In this document: positions 7,066 to 14,129 of the stretch, piece after piece
Position numbering within the stretch: position 1 is the first letter of the stretch
Layout: each line of letters begins with the position of its first letter
NCBI GenBank assembly: GCA_022180565.1
Contig: BQML01000018.1
Location: forward strand, 1-64,000
Length of the DNA: 64,000 nucleotides
Direction: 5' to 3'
Source: Bacteroidia bacterium
Lineage (GTDB): Bacteria > Bacteroidota > Ignavibacteria > UBA10030
Notes under the pieces: model-generated
Databases searched by the model: none
What the model was told of the DNA's origin: nothing
What the model saw: only the letters and a program-made list of their open reading frames with translations
Position numbers and translations under genes: made by a program

Positions 7066-8199
7066 CTAATCCATTCTTCCCCAAAGATCTGCGGCCTCAC
7101 TGAGGAGCATCATTTTCGCCCGCTCAACGTGAGGGGCAACCGAACATGCCGTACTCAAAATGAAACCTCCTCCTGCTTTGCCCACTTCAATTCTCGATTT
7201 CAGGTCGTCGAGAATCTCCTGCGGCCCTTTCTTCAGGAGCGTGTTGACGGAATCCACGTTCCCCTTGATGAACGCCCGTCCCCGCAAACGCCACTTGGCA
7301 TCCTCCAACTCCACGTCGCCGAGAGGCGGCGGATCCAAACACTCCAATCCCTTGATGCCGGATTCCAGCATGAGTTCCAACCTGTCTCCAATGGATCCGC
7401 ATGTATGCAGATAGGCAGGTATGCCTTCCCTCTGGATTGCCTGCACGACGGGCGTTTCGTACGGCAGAACGAACTCCCGGTACATTGCCGGCGAGATGAA
7501 GCCTGCACCCGCGAACGGCGAGGAGATCTTCACTGCGTCGACATCTTCTCTGCTCATGTCTCCGGCAAGAGCGGTGACGAGAGCCGCGAACCTCGAGAGA
7601 ATCCTCCGCGCCTCGTTCGGAAATTCGAGGAGGCCGATCAGCCCCTGCTCAAGGCCGACAAAATCGAGGTAATAGTCAAACGGCGAGGTCACTTCCCCGT
7701 GAATGGAAATCTCCTCTCCAACGTTCCTCCGAAGGACACCGAAGATGCCCAGCCGGTTTGATTCATGAATGCGGAAGCGCAGACCCTGGGAGACAGGTAT
7801 GTATTCAAGACGCTCGGGCAGATCGGCATCATTCAACTCTGCAAGCGTCACCGCGGGAACCGTTGGCAACAATGAATGCGGAAGGTCGTCCGTGGGGTAC
7901 CCCAAAGAATCACCGTTACGCCAACGGACGATTTCCTCGCCTTCAACGATCCTGCGCTCGCTAAGCTGATCCTTCCAGTCCGGGTCGTGCCCATGAAGAC
8001 TGACGAGGATACCGTCGAACTGGTACCGTTCCCTGAGGCGGACGAGACCTTCGACAAAGGTTGCCTCGTCGTGCCAGAAATCCACCGGGGAGACGCCGAG
8101 TTGTACCAGCATGTGTCCGATGCTCAACTGAGCCATCACGGGAACGCGGTCGGGAACGCCGAGACTCATGGCCGTACGGATACGTTCCCTCGGGGTCAT
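7066..8199 (-). CDS. Uroporphyrinogen decarboxylase family protein (MtaA/CmuA-like)
   Basis: The 377-residue protein has the URO-D fold of the group that includes corrinoid methyltransferases such as MtaA. Visible blocks are TPRERIRTAMSLGVPDRVPV, ISSPFAGAGFISPAMYREFVLPY, PAYLHTCGSIGDRLELMLESGIKGLECLDPP and FIKGNVDSVNTLL. The HTCG motif is the zinc or substrate loop typical of methyltransferase members, so it is probably not HemE of heme synthesis. I chose the ATG at 8199 because GGAGAGG stands 10 bases before it; an ATG at 8217 is an alternative. It is the last gene of a leftward run led by the Rrf2 gene. No corrinoid protein is encoded nearby, so the methyl donor is unknown. Confidence 0.85.
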   Translation of the reverse strand: MTPRERIRTAMSLGVPDRVPVMAQLSIGHMLVQLGVSPVDFWHDEATFVEGLVRLRERYQFDGILVSLHGHDPDWKDQLSERRIVEGEEIVRWRNGDSLGYPTDDLPHSLLPTVPAVTLAELNDADLPERLEYIPVSQGLRFRIHESNRLGIFGVLRRNVGEEISIHGEVTSPFDYYLDFVGLEQGLIGLLEFPNEARRILSRFAALVTALAGDMSREDVDAVKISSPFAGAGFISPAMYREFVLPYETPVVQAIQREGIPAYLHTCGSIGDRLELMLESGIKGLECLDPPPLGDVELEDAKWRLRGRAFIKGNVDSVNTLLKKGPQEILDDLKSRIEVGKAGGGFILSTACSVAPHVERAKMMLLSEAADLWGRMD

Positions 8200-8203
8200 G
8201 GAT

Positions 8204-9001
8204 TCAGCCCTCTCCATAGGCGATGCCGAGAAGAAAGCCGTAGACCAGGGATTGCGCCAGAAGGAGGAAGCCGAGGTTGCGGAAGCGGACCGTTGGGGAA
8301 AGCTTCACGGTGCCCATGAGCGCATGGACACTCATGGGGACAAAGGCAACAAGAGTAAGCGCCGGCGTGTAGTGTGTGGCCACAAAAACGGAGACGACAA
8401 CGATCACAAATACGTGGTACACGAGATTGAGCGCTCCAAGTCCCATTCGTTGACGCAAGTCGATGTGCACCTTCCTTAAAGCGGCGGCTCTGAGCTTCAT
8501 GTGTACATAGATGACCCCCGAGCCGAAAAACAGCACGTGGAGGATCCAGACAAAAACCGTATCCATGCTCAAGGAATTATTCAGAACATACCCCGCCGAG
8601 GGTCCTGTCATGGTCAGTCCAATCACCGCCCAGAGATCGGCTCCGACAGACTTCGGCTTTCCTCGAACGAGGCTGACGCTTACAAAAAAGCAACCCGCGG
8701 CGAGAGCCGCGATGGGTATCAAGAGGAGGAAGCCGCGAACAAGCAAGGGTACGCCGAAGACTATCCCTGCCACAATGTAGACGCCCGCCCAGAACCGGCT
8801 ACGCTGATCTCCCGATCGGCCGCGGAGCATTGTTTGGAGAGGATAGTATGCCAGGAAGAAGCTCATGGCCGAGGCCATGAGAAGAAGCAAATCTGTTGTG
8901 ACATGTTCTGCGATGAATACAGAAACAGTCACGGGGACCAGGAGCACCGCCCAGGCTCCATGCTCTTTGGGGATTACAGCACTGCCGAATCTACCCATCA
9001 T
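8204..9001 (-). CDS. YwiC-like membrane protein
   Basis: The 265-residue protein begins with the YwiC-like signature PKEHGAWAVLL and has about eight hydrophobic segments over its whole length. The family is found in many bacteria, often near anaerobic respiration or nitrate and nitric oxide genes (ywiC of Bacillus lies beside narGHJI and fnr), but no activity is known. It starts 39 bases after the DUF6448 gene and ends 4 bases before the chosen start of the UroD-like gene, so it is part of the same transcript. The neighbourhood (Rrf2, ScdA) fits a role under nitrosative or low-oxygen conditions, as inference. Confidence 0.85.
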   Translation of the reverse strand: MMGRFGSAVIPKEHGAWAVLLVPVTVSVFIAEHVTTDLLLLMASAMSFFLAYYPLQTMLRGRSGDQRSRFWAGVYIVAGIVFGVPLLVRGFLLLIPIAALAAGCFFVSVSLVRGKPKSVGADLWAVIGLTMTGPSAGYVLNNSLSMDTVFVWILHVLFFGSGVIYVHMKLRAAALRKVHIDLRQRMGLGALNLVYHVFVIVVVSVFVATHYTPALTLVAFVPMSVHALMGTVKLSPTVRFRNLGFLLLAQSLVYGFLLGIAYGEG

Positions 9002-9040
9002 CGGCTTCCGTTCCTATCGGCATCTCAAACGCATTGACAT

Positions 9041-9661
9041 CTATGGAACGTGCTGCTCGTGATCGCGGTCTCCAGAGGCGCCCCCGGCCTGCTTGTGTCC
9101 TTTTGCACCAGCCGCTTGGAAGAGCCTCTCTGCATAGTGTAAGAATTCTACGTAGGCGGCAACATAGGCTCTTCCCGAATTCACGCTCGCGTCGGCCTCC
9201 TTCTTTGTTTCGACGACACGGTCAAAGCGGGTCTTCAATCCCGACTCCAGAATTCCATGCAGTCCCTTCATCAGCGCCTTCAGGTCTCCGGATTCCAGAG
9301 CCTTGTCCGCTTCCTCCACTCCGGGTTCAAAGGGGACATCCGCCGACCGAAGACCTGTGTAGGGCGCTCCCTCGCTTGCGCGATGAATCCGCACAAGGGT
9401 TTCAAAGAAATACCTGTCTGCAAGCTCTCTTGCGACGCCACCGGTGCGTCGTACCTCAAGCGTCTTTCGAAAGGCTTCGCGGATTTCCCGCTCATCCTGG
9501 GGGCGGACCCACCTCAGAACAAGAGTCACGTCGCCTTTTTCGAGAGCTTGCCGGGCGGCAGCCACCACGGGGCCTTTCATCGAATCACAATGGGCCGCAG
9601 CGAATTCGGTGGACAACAAAGTGCAAGACAGAACGAATATGCCTAAGAAAAGTTGTTTCAT
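9041..9661 (-). CDS. DUF6448 family exported protein
   Basis: This 206-residue protein has a signal peptide (KQLFLGIFVLSCTLLSTEFAAAHC) whose cleavage near AAAHC would leave HCDSMKGPVV, the conserved start of DUF6448 proteins. The VTLVLRWVRPQDEREIREAF and YFFETLVRIHR blocks also fit that family. The end is His- and Gly-rich (GHKQAGGASGDRDHEQH), which might bind metal. The function is unknown. I chose the ATG at 9661, which has GGGAG 9 bases upstream; a GTG at 9679 overlapping the ScdA stop is an alternative. It follows scdA directly and is presumably periplasmic. Confidence 0.82.
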   Translation of the reverse strand: MKQLFLGIFVLSCTLLSTEFAAAHCDSMKGPVVAAARQALEKGDVTLVLRWVRPQDEREIREAFRKTLEVRRTGGVARELADRYFFETLVRIHRASEGAPYTGLRSADVPFEPGVEEADKALESGDLKALMKGLHGILESGLKTRFDRVVETKKEADASVNSGRAYVAAYVEFLHYAERLFQAAGAKGHKQAGGASGDRDHEQHVP

Positions 9662-9675
9662 TGCGTGTTTCTCCC

Positions 9676-10410
9676 TCACGATCGTGGTGCTGTCAGTTCC
9701 TGCTCCAGTGCCATTGCCTTTGGAAACAGAATGTTATTCTCAAGGTGCACATGCCGGTGCAGGTCTTCCTCGAACAATTGAAGTTCCCTGAAGCTGATTC
9801 TGTAGGTGGTGCAGGCGTCGTCAGGAGGTGTATAATTGGCGGTCAGTGATCGTATCGCTTCCATTTCATCCCCCGCTGCCTTGTGCTCCATTTCCATCAT
9901 GCGGATGGGGTTTTGCACTCCGCCAAAGGGAGATTCCTCTAGGGGGGTACCGTTGCGTTTTGCTTTGACCAACTCCAGAATGTAGGGGAACAACACATGC
10001 TCCTCCTTCATCATATGAGCCGCCATATCCTTTGCGACGGCATTGAAATGACGGGCGACTTCAACGACCTCCGGATGCCTTTCCCCGTGCACAGCGGCAA
10101 CCTTCTGAGTGTGGGTCAACAGCACCGGAATCGCTTCTCGGACATACTCGTGATGCACACGAACAATGTAGTTAATCAACTCATCAGACGGCCAAGCGGA
10201 GAAGGTTGGGGCCTGATCTCCCGTCTTTTGATCGAGCTCCTGCAGGCCGGCATACACGAGTGCGGGATCGAGTCCCTTCTTTGAACAGGCCTGCTCTATG
10301 GTTACCCCTCCACCACAGCAGAAATCCAGCGAGAATTTCTCGAACACTGCGGCAGCGCGGAAATCGTCTGTGACGATGGACTTGAGCGTAGCATTCTTGT
10401 ATCGATCCAT
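9676..10410 (-). CDS. scdA: Iron-sulfur cluster repair di-iron protein (RIC)
   Basis: This 244-residue protein is of the ScdA/YtfE type, which helps repair iron-sulfur clusters damaged by nitric oxide or oxidants and carries a hemerythrin-like di-iron site. The N-terminal ScdA domain has the DFCCGGG motif near residues 28-34. The following hemerythrin domain shows the expected His/Glu ligands: VRVHHEYV, GERHPEVVEVARHF, HMMKEEHVLFPY, MEMEHKAAGDEM and HVHLENNILFP. It is cytoplasmic. It lies in the operon headed by an Rrf2 regulator with an NsrR-like cysteine pattern, which strongly suggests control by nitric oxide or cluster status. The next gene, DUF6448, begins 14 bases later. Confidence 0.95.
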   Translation of the reverse strand: MDRYKNATLKSIVTDDFRAAAVFEKFSLDFCCGGGVTIEQACSKKGLDPALVYAGLQELDQKTGDQAPTFSAWPSDELINYIVRVHHEYVREAIPVLLTHTQKVAAVHGERHPEVVEVARHFNAVAKDMAAHMMKEEHVLFPYILELVKAKRNGTPLEESPFGGVQNPIRMMEMEHKAAGDEMEAIRSLTANYTPPDDACTTYRISFRELQLFEEDLHRHVHLENNILFPKAMALEQELTAPRS

Positions 10411-10427
10411 GATAAGATTCCGTTCTT

Positions 10428-10441
10428 GGTTATGGGTTATG
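10428..10441. repeat. Tandem GGTTATG repeat between scdA and the methyltransferase gene
   Basis: Two exact GGTTATG units are followed by GGTT and a T run. The repeat covers the methyltransferase stop at 10437-10439 and the short gap before scdA. Confidence 0.5.
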
Positions 10442-11255
10442 GGTTTTTTTGTTTCTTGAGTCTTTCGTTTTCAGTCTTCTCGGACGGTCTGTTTGCCAGA
10501 ACGACGAGATCCTTCGATTCCAGAGGTATGAACTCGGAGAGGGCGATGCTGCCGAACGTTCTGATCTCCGAAAACCCAACAGCCACAAGCGTGTCCTGAA
10601 GTTCATTGCACAGCACCGGACGAAGGCGGACGCTTCTTGTCTTTTGACGGACAATTCCGTTCTCACGCTGAATGGTGAGAATGTTGAAGATTACATGGTT
10701 TCCTTCGAAATCGTAAAAACGGACAAACGTCGTGTCTCTGTTTTCCTTGACGCTCTGCACTCGTTGCCTCTGCGCAAGAATTCTCTCGTAGTTCAGATTC
10801 TGCAGAAACAATAATCCCCCGGGCCTCGTGCAGGCGAAGAACTGTTCCAGCGTTTCTCGCAAATCCTCCCCGGTTTCCAGGTGGGCCAGCGAGTTTCCCA
10901 AACTGAGGACAAGGTCGAACTGCCGTTGGAGCGTAGCATGAAGGGACTGGAACGGTGTCTCCACGAATTCGATGTTTACGTTCATTTCTCTTGCATGGTG
11001 TTTTGCTTCGCGGAGCATGGCCGGGGAAACATCGATTGCAGTCACCGCAACGCCGAGTTGTGCCAACAACAGAGCGTGGAACCCCGTTCCGGTGCCCGCG
11101 TCGAGGGCGGTGTGCAGGCCGTATTTTTCGACGAGCATCCGGAAGAAAGGTCGTTCGTGTACGAACCGTTTTGGAAAACTTGTCATCAAGTCGTACTCCC
11201 CGGCCAAATCGTCGTAGAAATCACGGACCGGGTCAATGTTTACGGCTTCAGTCAT
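10437..11255 (-). CDS. Class I SAM-dependent methyltransferase
   Basis: A 272-residue protein with the class I methyltransferase fold. Motif I is ALDAGTGTGFHALLLAQLG, followed by the acidic VTAIDVSPAML and FDLVLSLGNSLAHL. The FYDDLAGEYDLMT start is common in small-molecule methyltransferases. The ATG at 11255 overlaps the end of the polyferredoxin gene by 8 bases; a longer frame upstream has no similarity. Its substrate is not evident. It lies between a membrane iron-sulfur protein and scdA in the Rrf2-led operon. The last dozen residues (KTENERLKKQKNP) fall in low-complexity sequence. Confidence 0.85.
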   Translation of the reverse strand: MTEAVNIDPVRDFYDDLAGEYDLMTSFPKRFVHERPFFRMLVEKYGLHTALDAGTGTGFHALLLAQLGVAVTAIDVSPAMLREAKHHAREMNVNIEFVETPFQSLHATLQRQFDLVLSLGNSLAHLETGEDLRETLEQFFACTRPGGLLFLQNLNYERILAQRQRVQSVKENRDTTFVRFYDFEGNHVIFNILTIQRENGIVRQKTRSVRLRPVLCNELQDTLVAVGFSEIRTFGSIALSEFIPLESKDLVVLANRPSEKTENERLKKQKNP

Positions 11256-12450
11256 GAGGCGTGTACTCCGGCACATTTCCGCGAAAATGCTGATAGACGG
11301 GCTTGTCAAGCTCTTGAAAGCGTCTTTGATACTCCTGCCTCGTTATCCCGTTTTGCCAGTATCCGCTCAGCATGGCGAGTCCGGTGATCCCTACGAACAA
11401 ACCGGCGACCAGGGCGCCGAAAACCCAGGACGGAACAGGACGGGCGGTCCTTCGCGAAGCGCTCATGACAAGCGTGTTTTTCACGGGACAGGCTTCGACG
11501 CACTGCAGACAGCTCATGCATTCGTCGCTCCAGACCCTTCCGGCCCTGTGCACGTTGATCGACGACGGACACGCCTTGGTGCACAGCTCGCAGTCGATGC
11601 ATGTGGACTTGTTGCGCGTGATCTTGAAGGGGCTCAGGAAGCTGAGGAAACCGAGAAGGGCGCCGTAGGGGCACAGGTAACGGCACCAGAAATTCTTGAT
11701 GATCACCGAACCAAACATCAGCATCAGAATGGTCCACAGGGCGAACGTGGAGATGTCGGCAAAGAAGAGATACATCTTGATATCCGCCACTTTGTTGTAT
11801 GGACTGTAGATGAAACGGCGGAGGGAGAAGACATCCATGGTCACGATGGAATAGACAAAATAGAGGAGCAGGAGGTATTTAAGGGATCGAAGGGGATAAT
11901 CGAGCCATCGGGGAACTCTCACATTCTTTCCAAACACCCTTTGACCGAAGAGCCAGAGCGCTTCGCTCAGAGTTCCGATGGGACACAGCCAGCTGCAAAA
12001 GGCCTTCTTCAGAAGAATGCTGACGCCGACAATGGCCAGAAAAATAAAGATTGATGCAGGATGGATGTTGTTCACGATGCCCGTTTGGATCCAGTACGAA
12101 AGGCTCATGAGAGCACTGATGGGAAGGAATCCTTCGACGCCGGGAGGGCGTGTGACAAAAGGCTCCGAGCCGTGAGACATCCCCCATTTCACAAAGAGAT
12201 GAAATTCGTACCCGATCCAAAGACAGAGCAGGATGAACGTGAACTGAATTGTAGAGCGGAGGAACTGCGAATCCTCTTTTAACCTCCACACGAGCCGCTT
12301 GTACCAGGACGGCTCAAGCGAGAAGTTTGGCTTTCGTCTCCGCAATTCCGGAGGAATCTTTTTGATTCTCCTCAGCGGTCGATCAACACCGGCGGTTCGC
12401 TGTTGCGCTACGAGATCCATTTCAGATATTCTTCTCTGATTTGTGTTCAA
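11248..12450 (-). CDS. Membrane-bound 4Fe-4S protein (NapH/CcoG-like polyferredoxin)
   Basis: A 400-residue integral membrane protein. It has about five hydrophobic segments, two Cys pairs at membrane ends (CSWLCPIGTLSEALW and CRYLCPYGALLGFL) and two ferredoxin-type clusters (CIDCELCTKACP and CMSCLQCVEACP). A last membrane segment follows near residue 345. This is the build of NapH, NosR-like and CcoG proteins, which pass electrons across or along the inner membrane. The N-terminus is basic and cytoplasmic. It is the second gene after the Rrf2 regulator, with 6 bases between them. A role in reducing an enzyme of nitrogen-oxide metabolism or in cluster repair is possible, but its partner is not identified here. 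Confidence 0.88.
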   Translation of the reverse strand: MNTNQRRISEMDLVAQQRTAGVDRPLRRIKKIPPELRRRKPNFSLEPSWYKRLVWRLKEDSQFLRSTIQFTFILLCLWIGYEFHLFVKWGMSHGSEPFVTRPPGVEGFLPISALMSLSYWIQTGIVNNIHPASIFIFLAIVGVSILLKKAFCSWLCPIGTLSEALWLFGQRVFGKNVRVPRWLDYPLRSLKYLLLLYFVYSIVTMDVFSLRRFIYSPYNKVADIKMYLFFADISTFALWTILMLMFGSVIIKNFWCRYLCPYGALLGFLSFLSPFKITRNKSTCIDCELCTKACPSSINVHRAGRVWSDECMSCLQCVEACPVKNTLVMSASRRTARPVPSWVFGALVAGLFVGITGLAMLSGYWQNGITRQEYQRRFQELDKPVYQHFRGNVPEYTPHD

Positions 12451-12456
12451 AAAAAA

Positions 12457-12885
12457 TCAAACATATTCTGGCTTCCGCATTTCTCTGGCAACCTGGGCGA
12501 TGTTCTTACTAACCAGCATGGAGTAGATTCCGTCTCTTAGACCCGCCCATTTTTCATGCACGGCACAGGGGTTCTGTCCGGAACACTCCGGAAAGCCGAG
12601 AACACAATTCTTCGTGAATCCGACTCCATCAACGGCCTCGACAACATGGAACAGGGTTATATCCTTTGCCGGCATGGCGAGCCTGAATCCCCCCGTTGGT
12701 CCTTTTTGTGAGGCCAGCAATCCCTTGTAACTGAGATCCTGGAGAATCTTGCCCAAGAAGTGATACGGGATCCCCAACTTCTTCGCAAGTTCCTTAATGG
12801 AGGTCATCTCTCCTTCAGGTTTGAGGGCCAGGTACGTTACCGCCTGAAGTGCGTATTCACATTGTCGGCTAAAGATAAGGCTCAT
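12457..12885 (-). CDS. Rrf2 family transcriptional regulator, NsrR-like
   Basis: The 142-residue protein has the Rrf2 winged helix (CEYALQAVTYLALKPEGE, IKELAKKLGIPYHFLGKILQDL, GLLASQKGPTGGFRLAMP). Three cysteines at residues 94, 101 and 107 (CVLGFPECSGQNPC) match the spacing seen in members that bind an iron-sulfur cluster and sense nitric oxide (NsrR) or cluster status (IscR). It heads a leftward operon with a polyferredoxin, a methyltransferase and scdA. A perfect inverted repeat lies between -35 and -10 of its own promoter (12912-12931), so it probably represses its own operon. Which signal it senses cannot be told from sequence alone. Confidence 0.92.
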   Translation of the reverse strand: MSLIFSRQCEYALQAVTYLALKPEGEMTSIKELAKKLGIPYHFLGKILQDLSYKGLLASQKGPTGGFRLAMPAKDITLFHVVEAVDGVGFTKNCVLGFPECSGQNPCAVHEKWAGLRDGIYSMLVSKNIAQVAREMRKPEYV

Positions 12886-12904
12886 ATTCAGAGTTCTTTA
12901 TCCT

Positions 12905-12933
12905 AAATTAGGACAATAAACAGTTATTGTCAA
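12905..12933 (-). promoter_or_regulatory. Promoter and operator of the Rrf2-led operon
   Basis: On the minus strand TTGACA (12933-12928) and TAATTT (12910-12905) are 17 bases apart. The perfect dyad GACAATAAACAGTTATTGTC (12912-12931) covers most of the -35 box and spacer. A second dyad, TCCTAAATTAGGA (12901-12913), covers the -10. A protein bound here would block polymerase, which fits autorepression by the Rrf2 protein. Confidence 0.8.
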
Positions 12934-12950
12934 GTCTTATTTTTACGTTT

Positions 12951-13598
12951 TCACCGAATATAATCTGCCCCGGGAAGATGCTCAGCAGACCATGTTTTCC
13001 AAGAGAGAATCCCTGCGGCCACCCAGACAAGGGGAATGATACCAAGGAGAAATGCCCCCGCCTCAGGTCCGCTCCGGATCGCGACATGCGCAACATTGAT
13101 TTCTCCCAGAAGCGGCGGCGTGAAAGGATCGACCCGAATTGTGGCAAAGGGGTTAAGGGAGTGGCCGTAAGACGACAACGTGGAGTGGAAACTCCACAGC
13201 GCAAACAGGCCCAGATACACAGCCAGGACAAACAAGTCAATCAATCGGGACATTGTTCCCAGCACCATAGTTCTCAGAGCCAGGATGAAGCATACTCCCA
13301 GAAGAAAGGGCAACCAACGAAACTGCGCAATCTCCTCAGGCTCGACGGGTCTCATGCCCAGGTAATGATTGAGCGCGTTGATTTCGAGAAGGTCCCCAGG
13401 CTTTCCCTCCTCTAACGTGTGCGAATAAATCCTCAGCACCAATCCGCCGGGATATCGTTCGGATCGAAACTCGATCTGCCAGAGCGGGAGCGCAAAGACG
13501 GGGAAGAAGAGCAGGGCTCCCACAAAGATGATGAGGCGGCTGCGAAGGTCAAGAGGGATTTGAAAGAACTCCGTCGTTTTGATGATCACGCGTTGCAT
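12951..13598 (-). CDS. Unknown membrane protein, 215 residues
   Basis: I do not recognise a named family. There are about five hydrophobic segments: near residues 22-45, 95-115, 120-140 and 185-205, with one more likely. The first loop is periplasm-sized and contains YSHTLEEGKPGDLLEINALNHYLGM. The His and acidic residues there could bind metal. Similar small membrane proteins occur near nitrous oxide or copper genes, but I would not name it on that basis. It starts 15 bases after the hemerythrin gene and is the last gene of the long leftward nifJ operon. No terminator is visible before the Rrf2 operator 18 bases downstream. Confidence 0.7.
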   Translation of the reverse strand: MQRVIIKTTEFFQIPLDLRSRLIIFVGALLFFPVFALPLWQIEFRSERYPGGLVLRIYSHTLEEGKPGDLLEINALNHYLGMRPVEPEEIAQFRWLPFLLGVCFILALRTMVLGTMSRLIDLFVLAVYLGLFALWSFHSTLSSYGHSLNPFATIRVDPFTPPLLGEINVAHVAIRSGPEAGAFLLGIIPLVWVAAGILSWKTWSAEHLPGADYIR

Positions 13599-13613
13599 AA
13601 TGGCCTCCGGATG

Positions 13614-14129
13614 TCAGGATGCCTTGTTGATCGCCTCTAAAAGAGCCTGGCGCTGATTGTTGGTGAGAAGTTGACGAATAGCCGGGTAGAGAATCGTGTC
13701 CTCCCTCCGAATGTGCGTTCTCATGAGATCCACGATCATTTCCGCGATGGAGACAACATTTCTGATCGATGTACCGTGCAATCGGCCTTCTTCCACCTCT
13801 TTCACGGCTGTCAGCAGGTCCGAGAATGCGTCCCACAAATCCCTGTGCTCACCCTTCACCTGCTCCGCAAGCGATTTCATATGCGACTCTACGAGGGGAA
13901 AGACAAGGCGCTCCTCGATCTCTGTGTGTTTACGTACTTCCGTATTCATCCAGCGGATGATGGCTGCAATTTGCTCAAACGCTTCGGGAGAGAAGCCATT
14001 GACCCGGATGGATTCCGCGGCCTGCTCCAGCATGCTCAGCTGATGCATTCCCTTTTCATGGTCCTGGAGCAGGATGTCGATCGGATGCTGCGGGGTCTTT
14101 CTCTTTCCTGATCGTGCGAGAGACTTCAT
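13614..14129 (-). CDS. Hemerythrin-like domain protein
   Basis: A 171-residue four-helix protein with the hemerythrin-like ligand pattern: LLQDHEKGMHQL, VRKHTEIEERLVFPLVE, VKGEHRDLWDAF and MRTHIRREDTILYPAIRQLL. It would hold a non-heme di-iron site that may bind oxygen or nitric oxide, in the cytoplasm. The ATG at 14129 overlaps the stop of the 2-oxoacid oxidoreductase beta/gamma gene by ATGA, so it is translated with that enzyme. These oxidoreductases carry oxygen-sensitive clusters, so an oxygen-scavenging or sensing partner would make sense (inference). The N-terminal 20 residues are basic. Confidence 0.88.
   Translation of the reverse strand: MKSLARSGKRKTPQHPIDILLQDHEKGMHQLSMLEQAAESIRVNGFSPEAFEQIAAIIRWMNTEVRKHTEIEERLVFPLVESHMKSLAEQVKGEHRDLWDAFSDLLTAVKEVEEGRLHGTSIRNVVSIAEMIVDLMRTHIRREDTILYPAIRQLLTNNQRQALLEAINKAS

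Noticed and set aside
7066-8199. hemE (uroporphyrinogen decarboxylase of heme synthesis)
   Set aside because: The HTCG and related motifs place it with the MtaA/CmuA methyltransferase-like group, so a heme role is not claimed.
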